DNA from: Absidia repens
Taxonomy: Eukaryota > Mucoromycota > Mucoromycetes > Mucorales > Cunninghamellaceae
Assembly: GCA_002105175.1 (NCBI GenBank)
Contig: MCGE01000009.1
Span: 186,001-250,000 of the forward strand
Direction of reading: 5' to 3'
Length of the DNA stretch: 64,000 nt
Below the pieces are notes generated by a model. It was not told the DNA's origin and did not search any database. It saw only the letters and a list, made by a program, of their open reading frames with translations. This document shows positions 40,104 to 53,451 of this stretch, one piece after another. Each line of letters starts with the position of its first letter. Position 1 is the stretch's first letter. Made by a program: the position numbers and the translations under genes.

Positions 40104-41038
40104 GTTCAGTTAGTAAATAAATATAGAGAGTTTGAAAAATAAAATAAATAAATAAAAAAAAGAGCCAAGAAGGAAAGTTTACAAAAAACCACACTGACTT
40201 ATTTATATCCCCCAAGGCGCATTTTTACCCTAACCTATTAAGAGTTTTCTAGCATTTTCACATTTTATTCCCACCGTTTAATGATCTTCCCACCTATCAT
40301 TCACATCCATTTATACTTTTTATTAACGATCAAGTTTACATATAAAAGCAAAGTATCTCCTTCTATACTGTTATTCTAAGAGAATAAAACTATTCATTAA
40401 AAAAACACAACGTTTCGTTTTTATGCTGTGAGATCAGGGCAGCAGTGGAGATGATGACGATTGAAGAAAATTGACGGGAGTTATTAGATAGTGGAGTGGT
40501 AGGTCGTTTTCAGCCATTTGACATAAAGGTGCAATTCACTACTTTACAAAATCATTTTAAAGCGTACTTCTATCTTGTCATGCTTGACTACTCCACTGAT
40601 CCACCCTGAAAAATTGAAAGGAGTAAGTGAAATATGCTTGGTTAACAAAGTAGGCTTTTAGTGGATCAAAAAAAAAAAAAATCATGCAAAATGGTATATA
40701 GACGTCGGAGCAATTCCCCGCTAACGTCTATTTGAGCATTTCCCTGCCTCCATGACCTGAAAAGTAAAATTTTAAAACATAAATATTATCCAATCAGCGT
40801 AGTTTATTTAAAAGTACCCTATTTGTGGGCATTAAGACATACCAAGATATGTGATGATAATATCTGATAACTAGAGTTGTACAATTCTGTTTGTTTTTGA
40901 CCTTTTATTGGTTCATTATTTTTTTATTGTTGAAAGATATTTTTTTTTATTTGCAATGAGATGGGAAAAAAGGGTAAGTTTTTCAATCTGTAAACCCCGC
41001 ACGCTGACCACTTGATATGATATGAGAATTGTCTTTAT

Positions 41039-41076
<38 letters not shown>

Positions 41077-41211
41077 TATATAACAAAACAAATAACACAA
41101 CATAAAAATAAAATACATTAATCTAAACCAATACCAATTTCTATTCTATACAATAATAATCCTAACACTGATAAGCTATAAGCAGGCTATCTAATTCGCT
41201 GTTTCCGCAAT
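40104..41211. other. intergenic
   Basis: It holds a (TA) microsatellite at 41040-41072, the hairpin at 40698-40731 and no supported gene. The sequence at 40440-40640 is less AT-rich than its surroundings but has no convincing frame. Confidence 0.4.
40698..40731. other. stem-loop with an 8-bp perfect stem
   Basis: ATAGACGT pairs with ACGTCTAT, and AGC pairs with GCT further in, around an AATTCCCC loop. It stands in a GC-richer island of an otherwise AT-rich spacer. It does not match a tRNA or an snRNA that I can recognise. It may be part of an unannotated non-coding RNA or a chance palindrome. Confidence 0.35.
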
Positions 41212-42655
41212 TCAAGCAGGACCACGACCACCAAAGTTCATACTATCCGTCGAGAAATCTTGTTTCCAAATGAATTCGGGCACAAAGACCTGGTCACGCA
41301 GATCACAGTTGCGTTTGCAAGTATACACATAAAGAGAACCCCAATCCAATGAATCCGTCGCCACATGAGACACACCCAAAAAATTGAGTAGAGTAGACAA
41401 GATTTGGAATTCAAACGTACGAGGGCCACCACAGTTTGCACAGGCTGGAATCACATCACCAGGCTTTTGACCTTGTTGCACCCAAAGAGGTTCGCGATCA
41501 GGCATATCATATTCCACACGATCGTATCGTAGAACTTGATCAGGATACAATTGTAATTTCAATTGGAATCGTAAAAATGCATCATCCACGAGCACTTCAG
41601 AATCCTCGGCAGTTTCTTCCCCTGCTGGTACCAAGGCATTTTCTGTTGTTGGGTTTGATGTTGAGTCCTCATTGTTCGCTTTACTGAATGCCGCTTGCGC
41701 TTCTTCCTCTGCACCATCTTCTCCTTTTCCTTCAGGTTCGCTGACGATTTCCTTTTCTGTAAACACCCGTGTTTGTCGCAATTGCTCCACATTTTCCCGT
41801 TCTTGCTGCTGTGATGAGGTTAAAGATGATTTGCATTGTTGTTTGTGTCCACACATATTCCAATCCACCATTTGGTGTTCCCGAGAACAGTAGCTTGCTG
41901 ATTGGCATTGTCCACATGTTTTGGGTCCAGCCACCCCGCAGATGACACAGAGCCTGGGTGCCTTGAATGATTTTGCCACAAAGTTAGATACTTCGTCATC
42001 ATCGCTTTCGCCTTCATCGTCAGTGATTGCTGGTGGTGGGTAGTACGGATTTTCGCGGGCTAATTGACTACGGAATACCTTGAAGCTATAAACCACAAAA
42101 TTCATAAAATGATAAGGGTCATTAGCATGTGTCGACTGTCTTGCAAATCTGTCACATTCAAGGGATCGAAAACCAGCTTACCATTTGGTCCAATCTTGTT
42201 TAACACAAGCACCCGTTTTACAACAAAACACGTAGACCATTCTGTGGAAGGCTTCAGGAGGGTGATCCTCAGGAGTATATAGCTATAAGGCAGAAAAATA
42301 TGAGCCATCAGTATTAATATACCATATCTCACGGGCCGACATGGTAGTCGATCCTTTTAAATTACCTGCAATAATAAGACCATGGGTTGATCACAAGAGG
42401 AGCACGTCACTTGATCAACAGTCAAAACATGTTCAGGGTTGAGCCATGCCTAACATGAAAAATACAAATGCAGAAAAAAGTCAATTTATAAACATCGAAG
42501 TAACAGAGACGGGGAGGAGTGCCACTTACTGGTTTACCGCCGGATTTGCTGGGAAAGGTGTCTGCTGTAAGTGGTGTTTCAGGTTCTTCGCAGTAACCTA
42601 ACTGAGGAGCCCATTTATCATTGAGCGTCAAGTCTTTTATATCATCGATGGACAT
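41212..42655 (-). CDS. PDCD2/Tsr4-type ribosomal protein chaperone with MYND zinc finger
   Basis: Four exons (42530-42655, 42366-42449, 42182-42282, 41212-42085) give 394 residues. The first TYPP-like part contains VQLGYCEEPETPL-type sequence (WAPQLGYCEEP) and CSSCDQPMVLLLQLYTP. Cysteines CCKTGAC follow, then KVFRSQLARENPYYPP. A MYND finger starts at Cys150 (CVICGVAGPKTCGQCQSASY, then CSREHQMVDW). The PDCD2 C-terminal domain ends the protein (VLRYDRVEYDMPDREPLW, IPACANCGGPRTFEFQI). PDCD2 and yeast Tsr4 escort ribosomal protein uS5/Rps2 to the nascent 40S subunit (established). The MYND finger gives the animal PDCD2 layout; yeast Tsr4 lacks a clear one. Confidence 0.94.
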
Positions 42656-44189
42656 TGGTGTAAATATGTACTTCAGGCGCTTAAGAAGAATGAACAAAAA
42701 AAAAAAAAAAAAAAAAAAGGAAGTAAAAAAAAAATCAAGTGGCTGGGTCTGGTAAAGGATGTTAAACTCGGGGTTTGAATTGGACTCCCACTTCAATTTG
42801 TATAGAGCCTTTGTTATATGAGCTCTAGCCAGAATTCTCTGTATGATCATTAATTTATAGTGGAGCAACTACCATATTTATTTCTAATATGTATATACAA
42901 ACTAGATGAGTTTTTTTTTAAAAAAACATATACTATGTTGTACTCATAAACGATAATATTGGTCAGCTTTTTTTGTACTGATAGCAACCTTCAACGATAG
43001 CAGGTTATTGAAAAAATAAAACAATACTCTTTTTGGAACTAAATTTGAAGTATGTCAGCTATACTAAGGTCGATCCATTCCATTGTCACAATGGGTCCGA
43101 CAGTTCATTAAAAGTGACAGGCATGTGTATCCCAAGTTTTAAAAAACCGAGGCACTGGTTTTATTAACACAAGTATTTGATTGCTCAGATCTAGGAAAGA
43201 TCCTAGAAAACCATCCTGTATGGTGCCGGTTATCTATTTTCTAGCATTGAAGATAAAAATGACATTTGTTGACATACTACATATACACTCCTAACTTTTG
43301 TGTTTCGTATCTTTTTTTTTTTTTTTTTTTTTTTGGTGATGATTTCTCCTCTATCGTCGTATAGTTTCAACGTTTTAATAGCTATCTTTTGTTACCTTAG
43401 ATTTAGCGTTAGAACAGCAAGCCCTACTTAACATATTATGATTATGGTTGATGGATTCATACTCCGGCTGCATGATTTTTGCTTTTCTCTTTTCTATCTT
43501 TTCCACTAGTTGTTCTTTGCCTTTTTCCTCCGCATTATGATCGTCATTGACTAACTATAGAATTAGACAGTTTGTAGATAAGAAACTTCGAATTGCATAA
43601 CGTACAAAGGATAAGCTATAGTATTCTACGGTACGTAAAAAATATTCTATAGAGGAGGAAAATTGAAACACATAGCAGAGGTTGCTGTCGTGAGAAGGAA
43701 AAACACTCGCGCTGCAGGTGCTGAATGACGATGCTTGCTCTATCATAACCCAGAAAAACAGAAGCTAATATACCCCGCTAATACAACACATTAACTATAC
43801 CACTAATATTACATATTATTGGTGCTATACTAATATAATCAATACTTGATCCAAAGCTATCCAATTCGTTCAGTGGCACCCTCTTCATTTATCGCAGATA
43901 ATACAGCGTAAAAAAGGGCGATATTTAATGATAATAAAGAAGGAGAAATGATAATAGACTAAATTATTGGTATATAATATATAAAAAAACACAAATAAGT
44001 ACAATACTACTGATAGGACTAACAATGACGATGACGAAAAAAGGTGTCAAAATGACATGAAATCGTTCAGTTTTCGGTTTGTTGCAATTGTTGCTGTTGC
44101 TGCTTACATAAGCTGCCAAGTTCAGGGGCAATCAATGGATATAATGGGGCCAATAGGAGGGAGACTAGCAGGAGATCTAGAGAATAATC
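42656..44189. other. intergenic
   Basis: It holds poly-A (42696-42718) and poly-T (43312-43334) tracts and a CTAGGAAAGATCCTAG hairpin at 43191-43206. At 43614-43655 it has TATTCTACGGTACG and TATTCTATAG motifs resembling the left part of the repeat family, possibly a decayed fragment. No gene was seen. Confidence 0.4.
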
Positions 44190-44790
44190 AACAATAATCT
44201 AAAGAAATGATCTAATAAAGGAACTAATATACTACACAAAGCATGGTGATGACTAAAGTGGTCTTTTATTCAAACATAACACCTGTCAGAACTATTCTAA
44301 ACGAATAATAGTGAAGAGGGATATATTGTACAAGAAATGAAAGTGGCTAATCGAATATTTTTCACATAAGTAACTAAAACATACATATTTTAATCAGTTG
44401 AAGATATAAACTATGGACAAAATAATACTAAAGTAATTCATTGGAGGCTCCAAAAAGTCAACTAACTACTGGTGGTTCAAAATCCTGAATCCAAAATGAA
44501 AGGGTTTCGCCATGCATCTTGTAATCCCTGAGCTGAAAACCTTTCTAAGCTAGTCCTAACACTAATCTATGATCACCATGACCCCAAAAAAATTAAATGG
44601 TGAAGGTAAAAAAAAAAGGAAAGAAGGAAAAAGAAAAGAGAAAGTTTCATGAAGAGACCAGAAAACAAAAATAAAAAAACCTCGTAGCGGGATTTGAATG
44701 TTTTCCCATCGTAGGTTTTGGTTTTAATAGATTAATGCTTCAAAAGGGATCACATTATTCAGCCAAAATTTGCCATGCACACAAACAGAA
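44190..44790 (-). repeat. dispersed repeat copy E (reverse orientation)
   Basis: TCTTTTATTCAAACATAAC at 44262-44280 and ATATAAACTATGGACAAAAT at 44405-44424 mark the two inverted segments. The core CCAAAATGAAAGGGTTTCGC is at 44491-44510, then TAGTCCTAACACTAATCTA at 44552-44570 and GCGGGATTTGAATGTTTTCC at 44687-44706. All blocks appear in the order expected for the reverse complement of copy D. Confidence 0.65.
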
Positions 44791-45300
44791 GCACAGCCAA
44801 TCAGCCTCTCTCATGCTTCTGGTGAGCTCACAATCAAGAAAAGTGTCCCTGTGATTATAACATGATAAGCGTATCTTTTTTAAGGGGTTTGGGGATGATT
44901 ACCTATCTCGGTACATCCATTTTTCGAAGTTTCAACAAGGATAACTTTTTTGCAACTCTTTACGAGTGCCTTGAGAAGTTCAGTAGGGAAAGGAGGAAAA
45001 ATAAAAATATAAAAAATTAAATACATTTATGGCATCACGTTTTTCTCTTCTATTGGGCAATGATGTGCTTAGTGAGAAAATTTATCTCATTCTCGAACAA
45101 AATTTTTGATGTAACACATACTGTCAAATTTGGGGGGAGGGAGTTGACCCGGAAAATTCGGAGAGAGAAGCATGACCAAGAGTGATGGTCGTCATTTAAA
45201 GCGTTAGTGGTGAATATAAAAAGAAGAACACTTCTGTTTTTTTAAATTGCGGTTTTTCTTATTCTTATTATTTTGCTTTAGCATTTATTGTCATTAAATT
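44791..45300. other. intergenic, upstream of the GATA factor
   Basis: No gene was seen. It holds purine-rich GGGGGGAGGGAG at 45132-45143 and a T-rich leader before the ATG. Confidence 0.4.
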
Positions 45301-46302
45301 ATGTATCATCCTTCTTATCCATTTGAATCGTTTGGATTAAATAGTTTTATGTACGCTGGCCCGTCTGACGAATCGTCAACAACTTCCACTAGCAGGATGG
45401 TCGATCACTCTGAACATATTACATTAACACCAACCACTTTCTCTGAAGATGTTGATCAATATTATAAACAGCAATTATCGGAACAGCCGTCATCCTGCAT
45501 TCACCCGTTCGACATTTCTTTAGATATTACCACTGCTTTTGATGACACATTTTTTTCAACGCCGCTCGATAATAACGCTTCTGCATTCATGACACCTTCC
45601 TCCTCTTCCTCCTTCTCCTCCTCTTCCTCATCATCACCTTCAACTTCACCGTCACCTTCACCGAAAAATGAATATTATTCTTATATCCAATATCAGCAGC
45701 GCCACAATTCATCATACTATCAAGATTTTATGGATTCTCCAACACCATATCGTTTTGAAACACCGACCCCTCCCTCGATGGAAATGAATTGTTTTGAAAG
45801 CGATATTGAGGATGAGCAAATAGAAAATGAAGATGATGGAGACAGTGATGAAGATTATAGAGAAGAGGACGAAAACTGTGAAGGCGATTTAGATATGGAA
45901 TATGCATCGGATGATCACGCGTATAACAAGCTGCCACACGAGTCACCGATTCCGTCATCGTCGCCTAAACCAACAATAAAAAAGACTGTTTGCAAAAAAC
46001 CAGCCAAACGTTCGGAAAAAAAGCGAACAGACAATTTAAATACAACAACAAATGACATTCGTTGTACTCGCTGCGATACCCAAAACACACCACTATGGAG
46101 GAGAAACGTGGAGGGGCTTCCTTTATGCAATGCATGCGGGCTATTCTTGAAGCTCCATGGAACAGCTCGTCCCCTCAGCTTAAAAACGGACGTCATCAAG
46201 AAACGTAACCGCAGTGGAAATGGTTCCTTATCATCGTCGACATCAAAAAGGAAACGGTCTTTACGTGCCACTAGAAAAGGGTTGAAAAAAAGATCAAAAT
46301 AA
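45301..46302 (+). CDS. GATA-type zinc-finger transcription factor
   Basis: A single exon encodes 333 residues. One GATA finger lies near the C-terminus: C255-x2-C258-x17-C276-x2-C279 with TPLWRR and [20 protein letters not shown], followed by a basic KKRNRSGN tail that can serve as DNA-contact extension and nuclear signal. The spacing of 17 and the ARPLSL tail are of the fungal AreA/NIT2/Gln3 class, which govern nitrogen use; the exact regulon cannot be read. The N-terminal 240 residues are Ser-rich and acidic ([17 protein letters not shown]), as in activation domains. The adjacent Zn2Cys6 gene converges on it. Confidence 0.93.
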   Translation: MYHPSYPFESFGLNSFMYAGPSDESSTTSTSRMVDHSEHITLTPTTFSEDVDQYYKQQLSEQPSSCIHPFDISLDITTAFDDTFFSTPLDNNASAFMTPSSSSSFSSSSSSSPSTSPSPSPKNEYYSYIQYQQRHNSSYYQDFMDSPTPYRFETPTPPSMEMNCFESDIEDEQIENEDDGDSDEDYREEDENCEGDLDMEYASDDHAYNKLPHESPIPSSSPKPTIKKTVCKKPAKRSEKKRTDNLNTTTNDIRCTRCDTQNTPLWRRNVEGLPLCNACGLFLKLHGTARPLSLKTDVIKKRNRSGNGSLSSSTSKRKRSLRATRKGLKKRSK

Positions 46303-47029
46303 TTTAGTTCCTGTTGTATACATATGCTTTCATTATCTTTTTATTTTTTTATTTTTATTTGTTACTTTTTTACATATGATTTGTGATAATCTGCCCTCCT
46401 TTTTTTATTCCATCGAAATAAATATATACTTTTATAAATAAAATTAATTGATTTTTTCTATTATAAAGTAAAAAAGAAAGAGCTATATAAATAATAAAAA
46501 GTCATGCGATCGGGATTGGGGGAGCCAACTTTAAAAAAAAAAAAGTGATGATATGCTTGCTACCCATGTGTCTTGCTTGTGTCACTGATCGTTACCCTTT
46601 TTTCACATGCAGCTTTCGGTAGATTTGATAGAATGATAACGATCAACGAGGATTTGTTCCGACACATTATATGCTATTTTTGTAATTTCCTTATTTCCCC
46701 TGTCGTCTATGGTATATAACAAAAAGATCGCTTGTTACTCCAACTGACCCATGGTAATAAAAAATAAGAGGTACTTTGTAGTAGGTCTTTGGAATCCCTC
46801 TCTCTCTTAGAAATGCCAAGTTTGGTCAATCGTCGCCCATACTCAGCCTCGAATGTCCTGTTTTTAGAGTTGCTCGCCAAGTATTGATTCGTTTTTACAC
46901 CCATATTCATCATCTGCTATTTTTACATAGATCCTAAATGCACTGAGACAATGCCACTTAATACCCAGATTTTTTTTTTTTTTTTTTTGTTCACACATGC
47001 TAACAAAACCGACTAGACGCATATAAAGT
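46303..47029. other. intergenic
   Basis: AATAAA motifs near 46419 and 46436 serve the GATA gene. There is a poly-T tract at 46971-46988. No gene was seen. Confidence 0.4.
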
Positions 47030-47540
47030 ACATATGGTAAATAGATATTTTATTCAGAAATAGATACAATATAAACTAAGGCAACTAAATTAAACTGATG
47101 ACAGACAATATTTTTGATCTGAAGGCTAATCTAATGGCGGTCCCAAAATATAAAATCCAAAATGAACGGATTTCCCCATGATGTTTGTATTGCATTTTTC
47201 AAAATGCCCCTAATTCAAGTTCTATCACTAATCCAAGACCATCATCACTTCAATGATGCTTCAATTGAAGATGATATCCTGAAAAAAGAAGAGAAAGAAA
47301 AAAGAAAGGAAAAAAAAAAAAGTTGGTTTCATGTGAGTCGGAGTGTGGATGAGTCTGGCGTCCCTTTTTTTTTTTTTTTTTTTTTTTTGCCCCTCTCCCC
47401 GCATAAAAGTATTCATCGAGAAAGCAAAGACGGTCGACCTCCAAAGACACCATTCACCACAAGTGCGAAATGGTGATGAGGTCTAATACCATTCCATCAA
47501 AAGACATTATTCAGCCAAAAAAAAAAAGTAGTAGAGTGGT
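47030..47540 (-). repeat. dispersed repeat copy F (reverse orientation)
   Basis: It contains GATATTTTATTCAGAAATAG at 47043-47062, the core ATCCAAAATGAACGGATTTC at 47155-47174 and AATGCCCCTAATTCAAGTTC at 47202-47221. The last block is shared with copy G but not with copies C and E, so F and G form a subgroup. Confidence 0.6.
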
Positions 47541-47819
47541 CCAGTATGATGGTTACTGATATCTTGGATATGAGTTACACACTGCTTTTCCTGCCTGCAC
47601 TACAGTCAAACCCCACCCTACCGTAGTCTGCACCTCAGCCCACCGGTAAAATCGCACTATTCAGACAACTGTAGTCAGCATTTCAGAGTACAAAAATACA
47701 AGAGGAATCGACCAGAGGTCGTACTACGAGATTTGCGTTTATTGATATAACATATGAATAGAAATAATAATAATAATTGTATATATACTAAATTTATAAA
47801 AAAAAAAATACTACTACCA

Positions 47820-50800
47820 TTAAAGGGTGGATGATGGATGAGAAGATATATAAGTGGTGGAAGAAGAAGAAGAGTAATGAGAGGAAGTGGGTAGGGAATG
47901 ATGATTCTTGCTACTACTAATACTATTGCTATTGCTATCCGTGCCGTTGTTTGTATGAGGATCCATGGTTGGTGTGTACACAAAATCTGCAAATTTGAAT
48001 AAATCATAGAGGTGGACGTCGTTGTTGAAATCAAAAGCTGAATCCATTGTAGCCATTGTGGTAGGAGATACCGTTTCTGCTGCACCTGCCGCTACCGTCA
48101 CTTCTTCAGACTCCATCCTTGTATTGACACCAAGAGGTTGTTGTTGATGATGATGTTGCTTTGGTTGCGAAAACCATGACCACGGATTGATTGGATTGTT
48201 GTCGACTGAATTGTGTAAAAGCGTCGACGGTGCTACATTATTTTGATTATTGACTAGAGGAGTTGGCAGTGGTGGGAGTGTCGATGGTATGTTGGTTCCA
48301 GGAGGAAAGAGGGACGACTTTACTACTGGTGTCGATGTCAAAGGATTCCTTTGTTGTTGCTGTCCATAGGAATGTGGTTGCTGTTGTGCTGGTGTGGATG
48401 TTGTATTCGTAGCAGAATCTTCAGTAAGAGTTGTCGAAGCCGTTCCATTTAATCCCACGGTGCCTGCGTCTTGGTGCTGAGTCGCCGGTATTTCTGCATG
48501 GTCGTTTTGATTTTCGTTGGTATAACGTTCGATTCGTTCCATCAGCGCCTTGACGTATTTATGGTGTCGGACAGGAGATGTTTTCAGCACTGTGTGAATC
48601 CTAATCATTTGCCGTTTTGTTGTAGCCACCACCTCGGAAGATGGATTTCGTAATTGATAGCTGCTGTAAACCCCACATGCCATCACCAGTGTACCCAAAG
48701 TAAAATGACACCATGGTTGCTCCAATTCCGCCCAATGTTCCAAGAGTTCCGTGATACTGTCAGCAGCCTCCACACATATTCGTAAGGACAATAAAGCAAT
48801 GGCAGACAATGATCCTGAGAGTTCATCTAGACGAGGCAGAAACATAGAGTATAACTGGCACATTTGGAAATGGTATTCAAAAGTCAGCTTCAGACATGCC
48901 TGTTCACGGAAGGAAGTACTGCGCCAATTTCGGTGTCGGTCATATTGGAAGTAGCTGGGTAAGTTCCTATACCAGCCTTTCAAACGTTGTTCCAGGTGAG
49001 AGATAGATGATAGTCTCGGATTGCTGACAGAAGACAGAATGGTGTCGTGGATGGTTCGGTCGATTTGGCTGATTTGATGTCTATGGATTGTAAATTCAAC
49101 CCTGTAGCGTTGTTCACCTTGTTCTTGCATCATTCTTGTTGGAGGACTGGTCGTCACATCATCAGTGGAGGGCAGCATCATAGGTTTGTCTGAATGGCTC
49201 GCACATAGAGTTTCCATAAATTCAATAGCAGCAAACAGTCGTCGTTGTTTTTCAAGTAGAACCGGATCATTTTCATTTTCTTCTCGGCGATAATCACAGT
49301 TTTTCATGTTGAATGAAATTCCAGATGGTCTGCTGTCATGGTGATTGTTGTGATGTTCAAGATCATCGTCCATCAAATTGTTGCTAATTCCACTAGGTCC
49401 CGCTTCTTTTGCTGGTGATTGTACGGAGGAAAAAGGTAGAGGAGATGAAGTTGATGTTGGTGATCCAGAAACTGTTGAAGTCGGAGAAGTCGTTGACATT
49501 GCCGATGATGTTGAATATTTTTGATGTAGACCCATATCCATTGCCATTCGAATAGCTAACCCCAAAAACACATAAGCTTCCGATTCCGCCTGTGCACGCC
49601 CGGTCCCAGTTTTTCCAATGCTGTATATGTACATTAACAAGAGAGCATGCACTGTGTCCAATGTGGAAAGTAAAAAACAATCCCGAAGTAGTTCCTTGGC
49701 TTGATCAAAGTAATATTCACCCACCGTGTTCGGATCTTGACCAGAAAACATACCGTGATATATTGCTGCATGTCTTGCCGACCAAGCCAAAATAGCGTTC
49801 ACCAAAAGTAAATTGATTTTCACTAGGGAGTTTCCACTGTGATCCCCATTCTTGCCAGTATCTTGAGATCGTTTCCTTTTGCCATTGCGTTGTTGCTGTT
49901 GAAGTTGTAGATATTGGCGGCATGTTGCTAGAAAAACGTCAATGTCTGGTAGCGGATAGCAAAGGAAACATTCAGCGTAGTGTTGGAGTAATTGGCCGAT
50001 GACATCACCGTCCATCATTGGTGTCGATGATTGTTTTGTCACTTTGATGTTGCTCATACTACTATTGTCGTGATTGTAACCTCCAATCATGGTGTTTGGG
50101 TAAGTGGGTGCAGTTCGTAAAGTCGATGGAGTGTATGATGATAATAAGGAAGATGACAATGAAGGTGTATGACTAAGATTTGGCAATTGCATTTGTTGAT
50201 GTTGGTGATGTGTAGATTCCCAGGCACTATATAGAGGAAATATGATGCCTTTGGATCGGTATAAAGGATGACTTTTGGCCACAATGACATGATCCGCAAG
50301 CTTCGAAGACGATGATGACGGCGATGCTGGTGATGCTAGCGGTGGTAATGGTATTGGTGTAGGAGATGCGGATAGGGAAGGAGACAATTCATCATCAATA
50401 TCAGGCCGGTGGCCAGAAGTAGGGTGTTTCTTTTCGGCAGTTGTTGGTGATTTTTGTTGTTGCGCAGTAGGGGAAGATGGACGAGTGCTCGAGTTTGACA
50501 AATCATGACCAGATTGGCGTTGGAATTCAGAAGCACCAGACAAAAGTATAGTATATAAATCTTGAAGAGAGAATATATTGGTGTCAATCCGTAAACCAGT
50601 TGTAGTAAGAGACAATGCCCAGTTGGTTTTCAATTCCGTAGGTATGAGGGTACGATCCCGATCCGCACAATTTGCTAATGGAACAGAAGAGGAGCTGTTG
50701 CTGCTTTTGCTGCTTTTGCTGTTGTTGCTGCTGTTGTTGGGATTTATTTCACGAAGAATGATTTGCGTATCGTGCTGAATCGATTGGAGTTGATGCTCAA

Positions 50801-51225
50801 CAGTTTCCACCTTACTGTTCAGTTTGGTGATGGTTTCGTTAAGCTGTACCAGATTGAATATGTCTATTTGAGTGGAAGTACCGGTGTAAGAGCAAGATAC
50901 TATGAATTGAAAAATAAAAATAAAACTAAAATAGGTGAGGGGACTGGAAAAAAGGAAGTGAAATAGGCGGTTTACCTTTCAAGTTTTCGCATCGTCCACA
51001 TGTCGGGTGTTGGAAGTCACAACGAACTATGTAACAGGAAGAAAGCTAATTAGTATCATCATCAAGAGTACTAGTATCAACTTGATCGAATGTGTACCTT
51101 TCTTCGTTCTATTTTATCAAAAGAAAAAAAAATAGCGCAGTTTAGTATATACAAAAAGTCAAAAAATCAGGTCCTGGTAGTTGAGCTACTTGCCTACATC
51201 TTTCACAAGCTAACGTCATACGCAT
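47820..51225 (-). CDS. Zn2Cys6 fungal-specific transcription factor
   Basis: Four exons: 51194-51225, 51098-51108, 50976-51026 and 47820-50899, totalling 1057 residues. The zinc cluster is assembled from the first four exons: ACERCRTKKVRCDFQHPTC then GRCENLKVSC, giving C7-x2-C10-x6-C17-x6-C24-x2-C27-x6-C34. Exon 2 is only 11 nt, and the first intron must use a GC donor (TGTAG|GCAAGT) for the frame and cysteine spacing to close. A short coiled coil follows (VQLNETITKLNSKVETVEHQ), then Asn/Ser and proline-rich linkers. The fungal_trans domain (about 335-640) has VNAILAWSARHAAIYHG and LGLAIRMAMDMGLHQK. The tail is glutamine-rich. The pathway is unknown; Zn2Cys6 dimers usually bind CGG repeats. 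Confidence 0.92.
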
Positions 51226-52194
<969 letters not shown>

Positions 52195-53221
52195 CTACAA
52201 AGTGGGTGAAGGACACGAAGGAGATGCTGGCGATTGCAATAACCGTTGCTTGAATGTGTCCAATTGCGCTTCAATATGTTGTATTTGATCCACAATTCGT
52301 CGACGATGCCCAGGTCCAAATTGATCCACAAATTCGTAAGGTATTTGTAATCGAAAGCCTTGGGTTTGATTCACTTCTTCTTGAGGATCCAGTTGGAATG
52401 TTACCTTGGGGTGACCAGGTCGAAGGAATTGCATAAACAACGGTCCATATTCCACTTCCTCTTCATCATCGTTATTGTCGTTGATTTTCTTTGGATTGCC
52501 ACTCGCTTCCTTTTCACTTTCATCAGAAGTAGTTTCAGTTAACGGTACAGTATGCTGCTTTTGACCTTGTTGTTGTTGCTGGCGGTTTGCTGGAATTGAT
52601 TTCACTACGGATGCAAAGTGGGCTTTTTTCGAAAAGTCTGTTGTAGGTGAGCTTGTAACCTGTATTTCCTATGAATAGCCGTAGAATTTTGAATTGAGTC
52701 TCTCGATTTTCAAGTAATTCGGATGGCCTGTGAGTATTCGTGAGATGCTTACCTTCAATTTTGGCGCCTTTTTGCTTAAGATAGCTGAATCATGGGAATT
52801 TGCACCGGGTAATTCTCTAAAATATAGATAAGCATCATTATTCTTTTCATCCATACTAAATGATACTTCTACCATTTTTCGTTTTCTTTACCGTTTTTTA
52901 CTAGGAGTCACTAGCTCTGTGCCTTTGCGCTTTCTCGACTGTTCGTCCAGGAAGTAATTTGTATCAGCGCGGTATTTGTTGCAGTAATCATCCATTGTAA
53001 GTGTTCGTACAGACTGAAGTAATTGATTGATCGTCATATTTCCCTGAGCTCTCAGTGAACTGCAAATGAAGTCCACGTTTTGTCGGATTTCATCAATCCT
53101 TCGGCTTTCTAAAAAAGGGTTAAATGAATAAAATATAAAATAGATAATAAATCAAGAATCCAGTCTTACCTTCAGCATCGAGAATACTAATGGCTTCATT
53201 GATCATCGCTTCACTTGCCAT
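52195..53221 (-). CDS. borealin-like chromosomal passenger protein
   Basis: Four exons (53170-53221, 52892-53108, 52753-52816, 52195-52668) give 268 residues. Residues about 18-75 (RRIDEIRQNVDFICSSLRAQ, then RTLTMDDYCNKY) fit the Nbl1/borealin N-terminal helix, which forms the three-helix bundle with survivin and INCENP and targets Aurora B to centromeres. A basic KRKGTELVTPSKKR segment follows. The C-terminal half (VEYGPLFMQFLRPGHPKVTF ... IPYEFVDQFG) is predicted beta then helix, and could correspond to the borealin dimerisation domain, but the match by eye is weak. Length is close to animal borealin (280) and far from yeast Nbl1 (73). An alternative splice with a 36-nt intron at the exon 2-3 border was rejected. 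Confidence 0.65.
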
Positions 53222-53451
53222 ATTTAAAAAAAAAAAAAAAAGTGAAAAACACCACCCAATTTTTTTTTCTTTTTTGCTCCGTGAATTAGAACGCCGCTCC
53301 AGACCAATTCGCGTAAAAATATATCGCCATGTGAAGCATTAAAGAATAAAATCTTTATTTTTGAATATATGAAAAAAAAAAGTACATAGACAAAATATGT
53401 AGATACTATTGTTCAAATGGTAAATAAACTAATAAACTACAGGCTAAAAAA

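Noticed and set aside
50578..50778. Plus-strand frame with a leucine run
   Set aside because: Shadow of the Gln/Ser codon repeats in the Zn2Cys6 gene on the other strand.
52840..52895. A 36-nt intron joining the borealin exons through a start at MDEKNNDAYLYF
   Set aside because: Far shorter than any other intron here. A normal intron ending at CTATATTTTAG gives a clean phase and a typical acceptor.
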